Shown here: piece after piece, positions 51,212-59,711 of the stretch
How positions within the stretch are numbered: position 1 is the first letter of the stretch
Layout: every line of letters begins with the position of its first letter
Position numbers and translations under genes: made by a program
From: an uncultured Christensenellaceae bacterium
GTDB lineage: Bacteria > Bacillota > Clostridia > Christensenellales > Borkfalkiaceae
DNA: 64,000 nucleotides
Assembly: GCA_910586985.1 (NCBI GenBank)
Contig: CAJUKK010000006.1
Span: 88,615 to 152,614 of the forward strand
Reading direction: 5' to 3'
The notes under the pieces: model-generated
The model's input: the letters and a program-made list of their open reading frames with translations, nothing else
What the model was told of the DNA's origin: nothing
The model's database searches: none

Positions 51212-54023
51212 AAAGCATCTTGCGTAAAAACTGACCCGTAAAACTCTTCTCAACGTTTGCGACTTCTTCAGGCGTGCCAGTGCATAGCACCGTTCCGCCG
51301 CCGTCTCCCCCTTCCGGCCCGAGATCGATGAGATGATCGGCAACTTTGATCACGTCGAGATTGTGTTCGATCACGAGCACGGTGTTTCCGCCGTCGCGCA
51401 GTTTCAGCAAAATTTTAACAAGCTTGTCCACGTCGTAGCTTGAAAGTCCCGTCGTCGGCTCGTCGAGGATATAAAACGTCTTGCCCGTCGAACGGCGCGC
51501 AAGCTCCGTCGCAAGTTTTACGCGCTGTGCCTCGCCGCCCGAAAGCGTCGTCGAACTTTGTCCGAGTTTGATATAACCGAGCCCCACTTCGTTGAGCGTG
51601 GAAATTTTATTGTAAATGGACGGAATGGGTTTAAAAAATTCGCAAGCCTCTTCCACCGTCATATCGAGCACATCGGCAATCGACTTTCCTTTATACTTCA
51701 CGTCAAGCGTCTCACGGTTATACCGTTTCCCGCCGCACACTTCGCACGGGACGTACACGTCGGGCAAAAAGTGCATCTCGATCTTCATGATACCGTCGCC
51801 CGAACAATTCTCGCACCGCCCGCCCGCAACGTTAAAAGAAAATCTTCCCGACTTAAAACCCATCGTCTTGGCATCGGGCGTCGCCGCGAACAGATCGCGT
51901 ATATTCGTAAACACGCCCGTATACGTAGCGGGATTGGATCGCGGCGTTCTGCCGATGGGCGACTGATCGATCGCGATGACTTTATCGAAGTGCTCCACGC
52001 CCGTATATGCGCCGCTCTTACCCAACGGAAGGCGCGCCCCGCCCAGCGAATTGGAGAGAATCGGAAGTATAATTTCGTTAACGAGCGAAGATTTTCCCGA
52101 GCCTGAAACGCCCGTAACCGCCGTAATCAACCCTGCGGGAATCTCCGCCGTAATCGACTTCAAGTTGTTCTGACGGCAACCCTCGACGCGAAAATAACGC
52201 CCGTCAGGTTTCTTTCTCACCGCGGGAACCTCTATCTTTCGCCGTCCCGCAAGGTAATCGCCCGTGATAGAGCGCGGTTCGTTCATAATATCTTCCTGCG
52301 TACCGCTGGCGACGATCTCCCCGCCGTGCACGCCCGCCATCGGCCCGACGTCGACAATATAGTCGGCGGTACGGATCGTATCCTCGTCGTGCTCGACGAC
52401 GATCAGCGTATTTCCGAGATCACGCAAACCTTTGAGCGATTGTAATAATTTTTCATTGTCGCGTTGATGAAGACCGATGCTCGGCTCGTCGAGAATATAC
52501 AAAACGCCCGAAAGCGCGCTGCCGATTTGCGTCGCAAGACGGATCCGTTGGCTCTCTCCGCCCGAAAGGGTCGCCGCGCTGCGCGAGAGAGTGAGATAAT
52601 CGAGCCCCACGCCGATCAGGAAATGAATGCGGCTCTTGATTTCTTTTAACACCACGTCGACAATGGCGTGCTGGGTGGGCGTAAGCACAAGTCCGTCTAA
52701 AAATTTTTCCAACAAAGCCACGGGCATGCCGCACACCTCAGCAATATTTTTCCCGCCGACGGTCACCGCCAACGCCTCTTTTTTTAATCGTTTACCGTGG
52801 CAAACGGGGCAATCGCTCGTACGCATGTAACGCTCGATATCCCATTTAACGCTGTCTGAACTCGTTTGATTATACCTGCGCTGCAAGTTGTTGACAAACC
52901 CTTCCCATGCGCTCTTATACGTCGACTGGAAGGAATGCGTGCGATATTCGAGATCGATTTTTTCCCCGCCGTTGCCGTACATCAAAAGGTCGTAAACTTC
53001 CTTTGAGAGTTCGGCGACAGGCACGTCCATCGAAAAATCGTAATGGCGGGACAACGCGTTTAAATACATCTGCGTAACGGACGATGAATCGAGATTCCAT
53101 CCGCTGATTTTAATTGCGCCGTCGCGTAAAGACTTGCTTTTATCGGGACAGATGAGATCGGCGTCCACCGACTGCGTAAACCCGAGTCCCGTGCACGACG
53201 GACACGCGCCCCACGGCGTATTGAAAGAGAAGAGCCGCGGCTCGATTTCCTCAATGGAGATGTTGCAGTCAGGACAGGAATAGCGGGAAGAAAAAAGCGT
53301 CTCCTCCCCCTCGCAATCTATGACGACGAGTCCGTCCGCTAGCTTGAGCGCCGTTTCAAGACTTTCGGTCAAACGTTTTAATACGCCTTCCTTTACGACG
53401 AGGCGATCTATAACGACACTGACCGTATGCTTGATATTTTTATCGAGCTTGATCTCCTCCTGAAGGTCGTACACACTGCCGTCGATCTTTACGCGGGCGA
53501 ATCCGCTTTTGCGATACCCCTGCAATTCTTTTTGAAACTCACCCTTTCTTCCGCGTACAACGGGAGCATTGACAAGTATTTTACTTCCCGCGGGATATTC
53601 CATTACGCGGTCGGCGATCTCGTCCACCGTCTGACGGCGGATCTCCCTGCCGCATTTCGGGCAGTGCGGCGTGCCGGCGCGCGCAAATAAAAGACGCAGA
53701 TAATCGTAAATCTCCGTTACCGTGCCCACCGTAGAGCGGGGATTGTGCGAAGTCGTTTTCTGATCGATCGAAATCGCGGGAGAAAGTCCTTCGATGCCCT
53801 CCACGTCGGGTTTTTCCATCATGCCGAGGAACTGTCTGGCATAGGAAGAGAGACTTTCCATATACCGCCGCTGCCCCTCTGCAAAAATGGTATCGAATGC
53901 AAGCGTGCTCTTGCCGCTGCCCGAAAGTCCCGTGAACACGGTCAGACTTCCGCGCGGAATGCGCACGCTGACGTTTTTAAGATTATTTTCTTTTGCGCCT
54001 TTTACATATATCTCGTCTTTCAT
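51210..54023 (-). CDS. uvrA: Excinuclease ABC subunit A
   Basis: A 937-residue damage-recognition ATPase of nucleotide excision repair. It has two ABC modules: Walker A GLSGSGKSTLAFDT near residue 32 and GVSGSGKSSLVNE near 640, with the signature LSGGESQRIRLA and LSGGEAQRVKLA. The zinc modules CPKCGREI, CPDCN/CPSCTGLG and CENCSGDG/CEVCGGKR are present. It is separated from uvrB by a HAD-GNAT gene. The stop codon is inside a perfect 16-bp inverted repeat. Confidence 0.97.
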   Translation of the reverse strand: MKDEIYVKGAKENNLKNVSVRIPRGSLTVFTGLSGSGKSTLAFDTIFAEGQRRYMESLSSYARQFLGMMEKPDVEGIEGLSPAISIDQKTTSHNPRSTVGTVTEIYDYLRLLFARAGTPHCPKCGREIRRQTVDEIADRVMEYPAGSKILVNAPVVRGRKGEFQKELQGYRKSGFARVKIDGSVYDLQEEIKLDKNIKHTVSVVIDRLVVKEGVLKRLTESLETALKLADGLVVIDCEGEETLFSSRYSCPDCNISIEEIEPRLFSFNTPWGACPSCTGLGFTQSVDADLICPDKSKSLRDGAIKISGWNLDSSSVTQMYLNALSRHYDFSMDVPVAELSKEVYDLLMYGNGGEKIDLEYRTHSFQSTYKSAWEGFVNNLQRRYNQTSSDSVKWDIERYMRTSDCPVCHGKRLKKEALAVTVGGKNIAEVCGMPVALLEKFLDGLVLTPTQHAIVDVVLKEIKSRIHFLIGVGLDYLTLSRSAATLSGGESQRIRLATQIGSALSGVLYILDEPSIGLHQRDNEKLLQSLKGLRDLGNTLIVVEHDEDTIRTADYIVDVGPMAGVHGGEIVASGTQEDIMNEPRSITGDYLAGRRKIEVPAVRKKPDGRYFRVEGCRQNNLKSITAEIPAGLITAVTGVSGSGKSSLVNEIILPILSNSLGGARLPLGKSGAYTGVEHFDKVIAIDQSPIGRTPRSNPATYTGVFTNIRDLFAATPDAKTMGFKSGRFSFNVAGGRCENCSGDGIMKIEMHFLPDVYVPCEVCGGKRYNRETLDVKYKGKSIADVLDMTVEEACEFFKPIPSIYNKISTLNEVGLGYIKLGQSSTTLSGGEAQRVKLATELARRSTGKTFYILDEPTTGLSSYDVDKLVKILLKLRDGGNTVLVIEHNLDVIKVADHLIDLGPEGGDGGGTVLCTGTPEEVANVEKSFTGQFLRKML

Positions 54024-54424
54024 TGTTTACTCCATGTTCAAGCGTTTTGTTCCTCTGCGCCTTGTCAGCGCGCTCCGCACGCTGACAAGCACATTCTCTC
54101 CACAAGCCTCGCTTAGGCGTGGAAGGCGTTTTGTAATCAAACAAAACGTCGTGATTACTAAGCGGCGGCAGTGCTTTACGCACGAAATAAATTCGCGCTA
54201 CACTTTCCGACATGACTCGCGATTCCCGTTCGAGAACCGCGGAATGCTCTATAATTTTTTCGCGAGGAAAACCACGCTTTTCCGCTGCGAGTCTCAACTT
54301 TCCAAAAACCTTTGGCTTGTTGCTGCTCAAGGCGATTTATCCGTGCAGCTAGGAGCTATAAATAACTCAATCGCCACTACGCGCGAAAGATTTGTTTTTT
54401 GCTTGCAAATAAATCGTCCGAAAC
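54024..54424 (-). repeat. Dispersed intergenic element, long copy B (upstream of uvrA)
   Basis: A 400-base spacer aligned to copy A along most of its length and to copy C in one block. It contains an open frame (TTG 54330 to 53983, 115 codons, running into uvrA) with FGKLRLAAEKRGFPREK and VRKALPPLSNHDVLFDYKTPS, a 10-bp hairpin CTTGTCAGCG/CGCTGACAAG (54061-54089), and CGTTTTG/CAAAACG (about 54127-54148). No family is recognised. It could be a decayed small gene, a structured RNA or a mobile repeat. Confidence 0.6.
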
Positions 54425-55699
54425 TTATTTCGTTCGATACCAATATTCGTAAATTTTTTTAAATCCGATCCCGATAAAGAGTTCGCTTGCGGCATAGTTC
54501 GATTTCTCCGCCTGAATATGCGCTTTGGTCGCGCCCATATTTTTCCCTTCCGCAAGAATGCGCGCGCAAATCTTTTTCGCAATTCCTTTGCGGCGATAGT
54601 CTCTATGTACGCGCAGATCAAACAGTCCGACGTATCCGCCCTCTATAACGCCCATCCCCATGCCGACAGGCTTTTCGCCGTCGCAGGCGATCACATATAC
54701 CGTTTCGCCGCGTATGAGCGCATAACTGCGCTGCGGTCCTGCCGCAAGGCATGAAAGCGCGCGATACCACTCTTCCGTCGCCATATGACTTACGTTGAGG
54801 TCGTCTCCCGTTCCTGCCGATTGAATGCGGTCGAGTTCAAACCCGACAACGGACGTTTCGATCGCATACCCGCGATTTTTAAGCTCCGTATCGAGCCGCC
54901 TGTCCGCGGCGGTAAGACGGAAACGGCACGGCTTATTCTCTGCATGATACCGCTCTTCGGTAAGTTCTATCTTTTCGTTCAAAGGTAGCGTAGAGGGCGC
55001 GGAAAGCCGGATGCAGTTGCCGCGGCGCGCCGACCATTCGTCAAACCGAAGCTCCCAACCGTCGTAATCTTCCGTCTTACGCGCAGGACATGCCCGCGTC
55101 GAAAGCTCCTCCACATAATCCATGTTCGCAATAAATCTCAGCTCGGCTAAAATTTGCCGCCAGCTCGCACCCGCGTATGCGATTTCCCGCGCACGGTTTG
55201 AATTGAATTTGCCGATCGCAAGAACTGCGCGAATGCCCCGCTCTTCCGCCTCTATGCACACGTCTACATTGTTCTCTACGATGACGGAAATGCCGTGTTC
55301 GGCGCAGTATCTCGCCTTATCCCGAAAGGAGATATCGGCAACGATTTCGTCATAGGGAATGCGGCGCTTTTCCAACCAGTCGCGACTGAGCTTTTCGGGA
55401 TTGCCGAACCAATCCTTCTGCCGCGCCGTCAGGATCACGATCTCGTGCCCGTCCGCCTGCAAAGCGGCAAGCGCCTCGCGCGCGCCCTGCCTTGCCGGAG
55501 CGTCGGTAAACACGGTAATGCCCCCGTCGTGCATGAATTTTGTCACGTCGTCCTTGCCCCAATCGAACGTCTCGACGAACGCCGCCGCATTCTCGTCTTT
55601 GAGTTTGAACGGAAGCCCCCGCCGTTCGATATACGCGCTCGCCCTGCTCACCCGATCGACGACGTTAAGGGTATCGTCGACGTCAATTGCAATTTTCAT
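54425..55699 (-). CDS. HAD-family nucleotidase/phosphatase fused to GNAT acetyltransferase
   Basis: A 424-residue fusion. Residues 1-190 form a HAD domain: nucleophile motif IDVDDTLN (D6, D8), IVILTARQ as motif II, and FRDKARYCAEHGISVIVENNVD as the distal acidic region. Residues about 290-424 are a GNAT domain with VHRDYRRKGIAKKIC for acetyl-CoA and a closing ELFIGIGFKKIYEYWY. The middle links them. It lies 12 bases after uvrB and before uvrA, so it shares the likely SOS transcript. Substrates are unknown. Confidence 0.82.
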   Translation of the reverse strand: MKIAIDVDDTLNVVDRVSRASAYIERRGLPFKLKDENAAAFVETFDWGKDDVTKFMHDGGITVFTDAPARQGAREALAALQADGHEIVILTARQKDWFGNPEKLSRDWLEKRRIPYDEIVADISFRDKARYCAEHGISVIVENNVDVCIEAEERGIRAVLAIGKFNSNRAREIAYAGASWRQILAELRFIANMDYVEELSTRACPARKTEDYDGWELRFDEWSARRGNCIRLSAPSTLPLNEKIELTEERYHAENKPCRFRLTAADRRLDTELKNRGYAIETSVVGFELDRIQSAGTGDDLNVSHMATEEWYRALSCLAAGPQRSYALIRGETVYVIACDGEKPVGMGMGVIEGGYVGLFDLRVHRDYRRKGIAKKICARILAEGKNMGATKAHIQAEKSNYAASELFIGIGFKKIYEYWYRTK

Positions 55700-55711
55700 A
55701 CCCGCCTCCTG

Positions 55712-57670
55712 CTACCTGATTTTTCTTCTGAGTTCCGCGATTGCTTCGCGGATTTCAATCGCCCGTTCGAAATCGAGCTGTGCCGACGCGACTTTCATAA
55801 GCGCTTTCAACTTCTCGATCTCCTCGGGAATATCTTTAAGTTTAATATCGTCCGTCTTTTTCGCCTTTCCCGTTATATTCAACGTGGACTTAACCTCTTT
55901 GACGATTGTTTTCGGCACGATTCCGTGCGCTCGGTTGTATTCGTCCTGAATCTTGCGGCGACGGTTTGTTTCGCCGATTGCGCGTTGCATGCTGCCCGTC
56001 ATTTCGTCGGCATACATCACGACCCGCCCTTCGGCATTTCGGGCGGCGCGGCCGATCGTCTGTACGAGCGAGGTTTCGCTCCTGAGGAACCCCTCCTTAT
56101 CCGCATCGAGAATAGCGACGAGCCGTACCTCGGGCAAGTCGAGTCCCTCGCGCAGCAAGTTGATGCCGCACAGCACGTCGAACTCGCCGCCGCGCAGTCC
56201 GTTTACGATGTCGATACGCTCCAACGTATCAATGTCCGAATGCATGTAGCGCACCTTCACGCCGTTCTCTTTCAGGTAATCAGTCAGGTTTTCCGCCATG
56301 CGTTTGGTGAGCGTAGTCACGAGCACTCGTCCTCCGCTCTTTACCACTGTTCGTATCTCGGACAGTAAATCGTCGATCTGCCCCTTTGTCGGACGCACCG
56401 TAACGGGCGGGTCAAGAAGTCCCGTAGGACGAATAAGCTGTTCCACGACCTGCCCCGCCTGCTCGAGCTCGTAGGGCGCGGGCGTTGCCGAAACACAGAT
56501 CATCTGAGGCACGCGCGCGTCAAATTCGTCGAACTTAAGCGGACGGTTATCGAATGCGGCGCGCATGCGGAATCCGTATTCAACGAGGTTGGTTTTTCTT
56601 GCAAAGTCGCCGTTATACATGGCGCGTATCTGCGGAATCGTCATATGGCTCTCGTCGATAAAAACGATAAAATTTTCAGGGAAATAATCGAGAAGCGTAA
56701 ACGACGGCTGTCCCGCACTGCGGCCGTCGAAATAGCGGGAATAGTTTTCCACGCCCGAACAATATCCGATCTCCCGCAGCATTTCAAGGTCGTGCTCCGT
56801 CCGTTGCGAAAGCCGCTGCGCTTCGAGCAATTTGCCCGCATCCTCAAACGCCTTGACCTCGCCCTTTAAATCTTCTTCGATCATGGACAGCGCGGAAGAG
56901 AGTTTTTCGCTCCCCACGGCGTAATGGCTGGCAGGAAAAATGACGGCGTGTTTGAGCGCAGAGATAACTTTGCCCGTTACCACGTCCTCTTCGCCGAGCG
57001 CCTCGATCTCGTCGCCGAAGAATTCGACGCGGATCGCAACTTCGGAATTAGAGGCCGGAAATATCTCCACAACGTCTCCCCGTACGCGGAAGGTGGAGCG
57101 TTTAAAGTCCACGTCGTTTCGCGAATAGTGAATCTCCACAAGGCGGCGCAGCAGCTCGTCTCGGCTTATTTCCTGATTGGGACGCAGAGATATTCCGAGA
57201 CGGAAAAACTCCTCGGGCGCGCCCAAGCCGTAGATGCAGGAGACGGAAGAGACGACGATTACGTCGTCCCGTTCGCCGAGCGAACACGTTGCGGCGTTAC
57301 GGAGTTTATCGATCTCGTCGTTCATAGAGAGATCTTTTTCAATATACGTATCAGTCGAGGGAATATAGCTTTCCGGCTGATAATAGTCGTAATAGGAGAC
57401 GAAGTATTCTACGCGGTTATTGGGAAAAAACTCGCGGAATTCGTTGCAAAGCTGTGCGGCGAGCGTCTTATTGTGCGCAATCACGAGCGCGGGACGGCCT
57501 ACGTTTTGAATCACGTTTGCCATCGTAAACGTTTTACCGCTGCCCGTAACGCCGACAAGAACCTGCGTCCTGATCCCGTCAAGCACGCCCTGCGTCAGTT
57601 TTTCGATCGCCTGAGGCTGATCGCCCGTCGGCGCAAACGGAGATTGAAGTTGAAAAGGAAAATGATCCAA
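55712..57670 (-). CDS. uvrB: Excinuclease ABC subunit B
   Basis: A 652-residue helicase-like repair protein that verifies lesions and recruits UvrC. Walker A VGVTGSGKTFTMAN at about residues 40-53, the beta-hairpin YYDYYQPESYIPSTDTYIEKD (in parts), DEIDKLRN and the C-terminal UVR motif ERAIEIREAIAELRRK are visible. I start it at TTG 57670, because LDHFPFQLQSPFAPTGDQPQAI is the canonical N-terminus and AGGAGG stands four bases before; the ATG 40 codons upstream gives non-homologous residues. A promoter with a LexA-like operator lies upstream. Confidence 0.95.
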   Translation of the reverse strand: MDHFPFQLQSPFAPTGDQPQAIEKLTQGVLDGIRTQVLVGVTGSGKTFTMANVIQNVGRPALVIAHNKTLAAQLCNEFREFFPNNRVEYFVSYYDYYQPESYIPSTDTYIEKDLSMNDEIDKLRNAATCSLGERDDVIVVSSVSCIYGLGAPEEFFRLGISLRPNQEISRDELLRRLVEIHYSRNDVDFKRSTFRVRGDVVEIFPASNSEVAIRVEFFGDEIEALGEEDVVTGKVISALKHAVIFPASHYAVGSEKLSSALSMIEEDLKGEVKAFEDAGKLLEAQRLSQRTEHDLEMLREIGYCSGVENYSRYFDGRSAGQPSFTLLDYFPENFIVFIDESHMTIPQIRAMYNGDFARKTNLVEYGFRMRAAFDNRPLKFDEFDARVPQMICVSATPAPYELEQAGQVVEQLIRPTGLLDPPVTVRPTKGQIDDLLSEIRTVVKSGGRVLVTTLTKRMAENLTDYLKENGVKVRYMHSDIDTLERIDIVNGLRGGEFDVLCGINLLREGLDLPEVRLVAILDADKEGFLRSETSLVQTIGRAARNAEGRVVMYADEMTGSMQRAIGETNRRRKIQDEYNRAHGIVPKTIVKEVKSTLNITGKAKKTDDIKLKDIPEEIEKLKALMKVASAQLDFERAIEIREAIAELRRKIR

Positions 57671-57820
57671 GTTGCCTCCTGTTCGCACGTTTCTTTGCCC
57701 TCGCCGCGTCTCAGGCGCATGGCTGAATGCATAGCGCGCGTTTCCTTGCACCGTAAGATCAGGACGCCGCTCGAAAATTATGTCCGGCAACCCCGTTTAC
57801 CCTGTCATACAAGAATAGAC

Positions 57821-57838
57821 ACAAACAAACGTTTGTAT
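57821..57838. promoter_or_regulatory. Putative LexA (SOS) operator of uvrB
   Basis: On the minus strand CAAACGTTTGTTTG (AAAC-N4-GTTT) overlaps the predicted start site. It resembles the Bacillota SOS box GAAC-N4-GTTC in spacing and core but not in every base. The longer dyad GAATAGA ... TCTATTC surrounds it. Confidence 0.48.
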
Positions 57839-57840
57839 CT

Positions 57841-57869
57841 ATTCTACCGCAAATTTTTTCACTTGTCAA
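57841..57869 (-). promoter_or_regulatory. Sigma-A promoter of uvrB
   Basis: Minus strand TTGACA (57864-57869), 17 bases, TAGAAT (57841-57846). The -35 box overlaps the stop codon of the preceding gene. Confidence 0.75.
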
Positions 57870-58246
57870 CCGTTTCCGCCAAAAATCGCCTTTAAAATCA
57901 TACCAATGGCAAACGAAAGAACGGCGGTAGCGGCGGTGATGCCGAGCTTGATATAAAGTCCGCGCTTTCGTTGGATATCCGAACGTTTATATGCGAGTCC
58001 CGCCGCCTTTAAATGTATCACATACATCGGTTCGCCCTTTCTGTCGGAAGAGATCAGCTCAAAATATCCGTCCAATTCCAACGCGCGGAGAACGCCTTCG
58101 AGCTTTTCCGTATCATAGTCGGCTTTGGGGGGCAACAGCGCGATAATTTCGTACGGAGAGACAAGAATCTGCTCCTTACCGTCTGCAAGCGTGAACACAG
58201 CGTTCATCACTTCGTCCTCTTTTTTATTCAGCTTATCGTTAATCAT
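57866..58246 (-). CDS. Small winged-helix-like protein with C-terminal TM helix
   Basis: A 126-residue protein that I cannot name. The N-terminal 75 residues look like a winged helix (NKKEDEVMNAVFTLADGKEQ, YEIIALLPPKADYDTEKLEGVLRALELDGYFELI in parts). A basic stretch and one TM helix (about 97-122) follow. Its neighbour at 58261 has the same design. ATG 58246 follows GAGGTTGCT; the frame upstream to 58429 overlaps that neighbour and is not used. Third gene of the CvpA-like operon. Confidence 0.62.
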   Translation of the reverse strand: MINDKLNKKEDEVMNAVFTLADGKEQILVSPYEIIALLPPKADYDTEKLEGVLRALELDGYFELISSDRKGEPMYVIHLKAAGLAYKRSDIQRKRGLYIKLGITAATAVLSFAIGMILKAIFGGNG

Positions 58247-58260
58247 AGCAACCTCTTTTT

Positions 58261-58635
58261 TTACGGCAGTAAATACGTGATTAAAATCCAGGCGCAGACG
58301 GAACCGACCAGCGCCCCGAAAAACGCCCCAAGCGCGGTCATGAGCACAATATCGCGGCGACGGCGAAACGCGTCGCTCTTGCGCTCTTTTACCGACTCGA
58401 AGTAAGTCCGCCCCTCGGGTAGCGGGCACAGACAGTACATACCCTCTTCGGCGTATTTCACGTCGATGAGTTTATGTTCCTTAAGATAAGAAAGACACTG
58501 TTTGAGACCGTCTCCGTCCATTTTGAGTTTTTCGGGAAAACAGCCGAGCAGTTCGTCTTCCTCGACGATCTTAAAACTTCCTTCACTGCAAATTTCGTTG
58601 ATCTTGTTCAGGAGATAGGTTGTCCGCTTATCCAT
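58261..58635 (-). CDS. Small winged-helix-like protein with C-terminal TM helix
   Basis: A 124-residue protein. The helical N-terminal part (TTYLLNKINEICSEGSFKIVEEDELL, then LKQCLSYLKEHKLIDVKY in parts) has the wing turn EEGMYCLCPLPEGRTYF. A basic RRRRD loop leads to one TM helix (about 95-121). The order (DNA-binding-like domain, basic loop, TM) is the same as in the next gene, so they may form a pair. GGAGGATAACCGAG precedes ATG 58635. Function unknown; membrane-tethered regulation is an inference. Confidence 0.62.
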   Translation of the reverse strand: MDKRTTYLLNKINEICSEGSFKIVEEDELLGCFPEKLKMDGDGLKQCLSYLKEHKLIDVKYAEEGMYCLCPLPEGRTYFESVKERKSDAFRRRRDIVLMTALGAFFGALVGSVCAWILITYLLP

Positions 58636-58640
58636 CTCGG

Positions 58641-59684
58641 TTATCCTCCAATCATACGAATCGGATTACTTTCGTAAAAGGCGCGGGCAATGGGCGAGGA
58701 ACAGAACGCATCGGTCAAATTGTCAAAGAGTTCCGCCGGAATCATTTCCGCAACCGTCTCGGGCATCGGCGTATCCGCAACCGCATACACGCCGAAGTTG
58801 ACGCCGCAAATGATCGCGACCGTAAATACGCATAACAGCACCGTCATGATCGCACCGTCCGCAAAACGGAGCGGACGCACCTTGTCGATCTGTTTGACAA
58901 GCAAATGAATGAGAAAATGTAACAGCATGACAACGGAAAGCAACACAAGCGTACACAGTACGTACGTAAGGGCATAACCGAGAATATACGAAAGCATCAC
59001 CCCGACCGAAGAGAACGCGCCCGCAAGCATGTTTGCAAATCCGTACAGGAAGGGAACGCGGATAATCAGAATCACGCTCAAAACCGCCACGCCGAATGCA
59101 AGCGCAAACGTGATCGCCGACCATATGCTGCGCACAAACCCCAGACGATAACCGCCCTTGACCGTAGCGACAAACAGCGCGGAGATGAGCAGATCGAGCG
59201 CGTAAGGCGCGCAATGCTCCGTCCAGAACGCATCGGTAAAGAATCCACCCATCAGATCCGATCCGCCTACGTAATATGCGAACACGAGTCCCGCGCCTCC
59301 CACGGCAAGCAGAGGAACGGCGACGTTGAGCAACGCCATGAGCGATCCGAGTATATGATCAAACAGTCGGAAAATAAATTTTGCACGGCGGGAACGTCTG
59401 CGGAAGAACCCGCGCAAGAGTCCGCCGAGCAACAGTACGACGACGGTGATGCCGACCGCTCCGCCGACCGAAATAAAAAATCCGCCGAGTCCTCCGCCGT
59501 TGGGAATCAACGCAAGTAAAAGCGTCCCGCCGAACACGGCAAGAACCTGTGCCCCCGACCAGCCGATACGCGAAAAACGCACGCACCAACCGTAAACAAA
59601 CAACGCAAGCGCCGCCACTCCTACCGCAATCAGTCCGATAAGCAGAGGTGTGGATATGAGAAGTTGATTGGTAATTTGCGTCAT
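58641..59684 (-). CDS. CvpA-like polytopic membrane protein
   Basis: A 347-residue protein with about eight TM helices in two similar halves, each with a Gly/Val-rich helix followed by an F-R-x-S/K-R turn (FIFRLFDHILGSLMALL; FVRSIWSAITFALAFG). The IDKVRPLRFADGAIMTVLL segment and the repeated layout recall the CvpA/colicin-V production family, doubled. Family members affect cell envelope or division in various bacteria. GGAGGTAACT precedes ATG 59684, and five bases separate its stop from the next start. Confidence in the family is moderate. Confidence 0.55.
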   Translation of the reverse strand: MTQITNQLLISTPLLIGLIAVGVAALALFVYGWCVRFSRIGWSGAQVLAVFGGTLLLALIPNGGGLGGFFISVGGAVGITVVVLLLGGLLRGFFRRRSRRAKFIFRLFDHILGSLMALLNVAVPLLAVGGAGLVFAYYVGGSDLMGGFFTDAFWTEHCAPYALDLLISALFVATVKGGYRLGFVRSIWSAITFALAFGVAVLSVILIIRVPFLYGFANMLAGAFSSVGVMLSYILGYALTYVLCTLVLLSVVMLLHFLIHLLVKQIDKVRPLRFADGAIMTVLLCVFTVAIICGVNFGVYAVADTPMPETVAEMIPAELFDNLTDAFCSSPIARAFYESNPIRMIGG

Positions 59685-59711
59685 AGTTACCTCCGGCGGC
59701 GCGCCGCCCGA

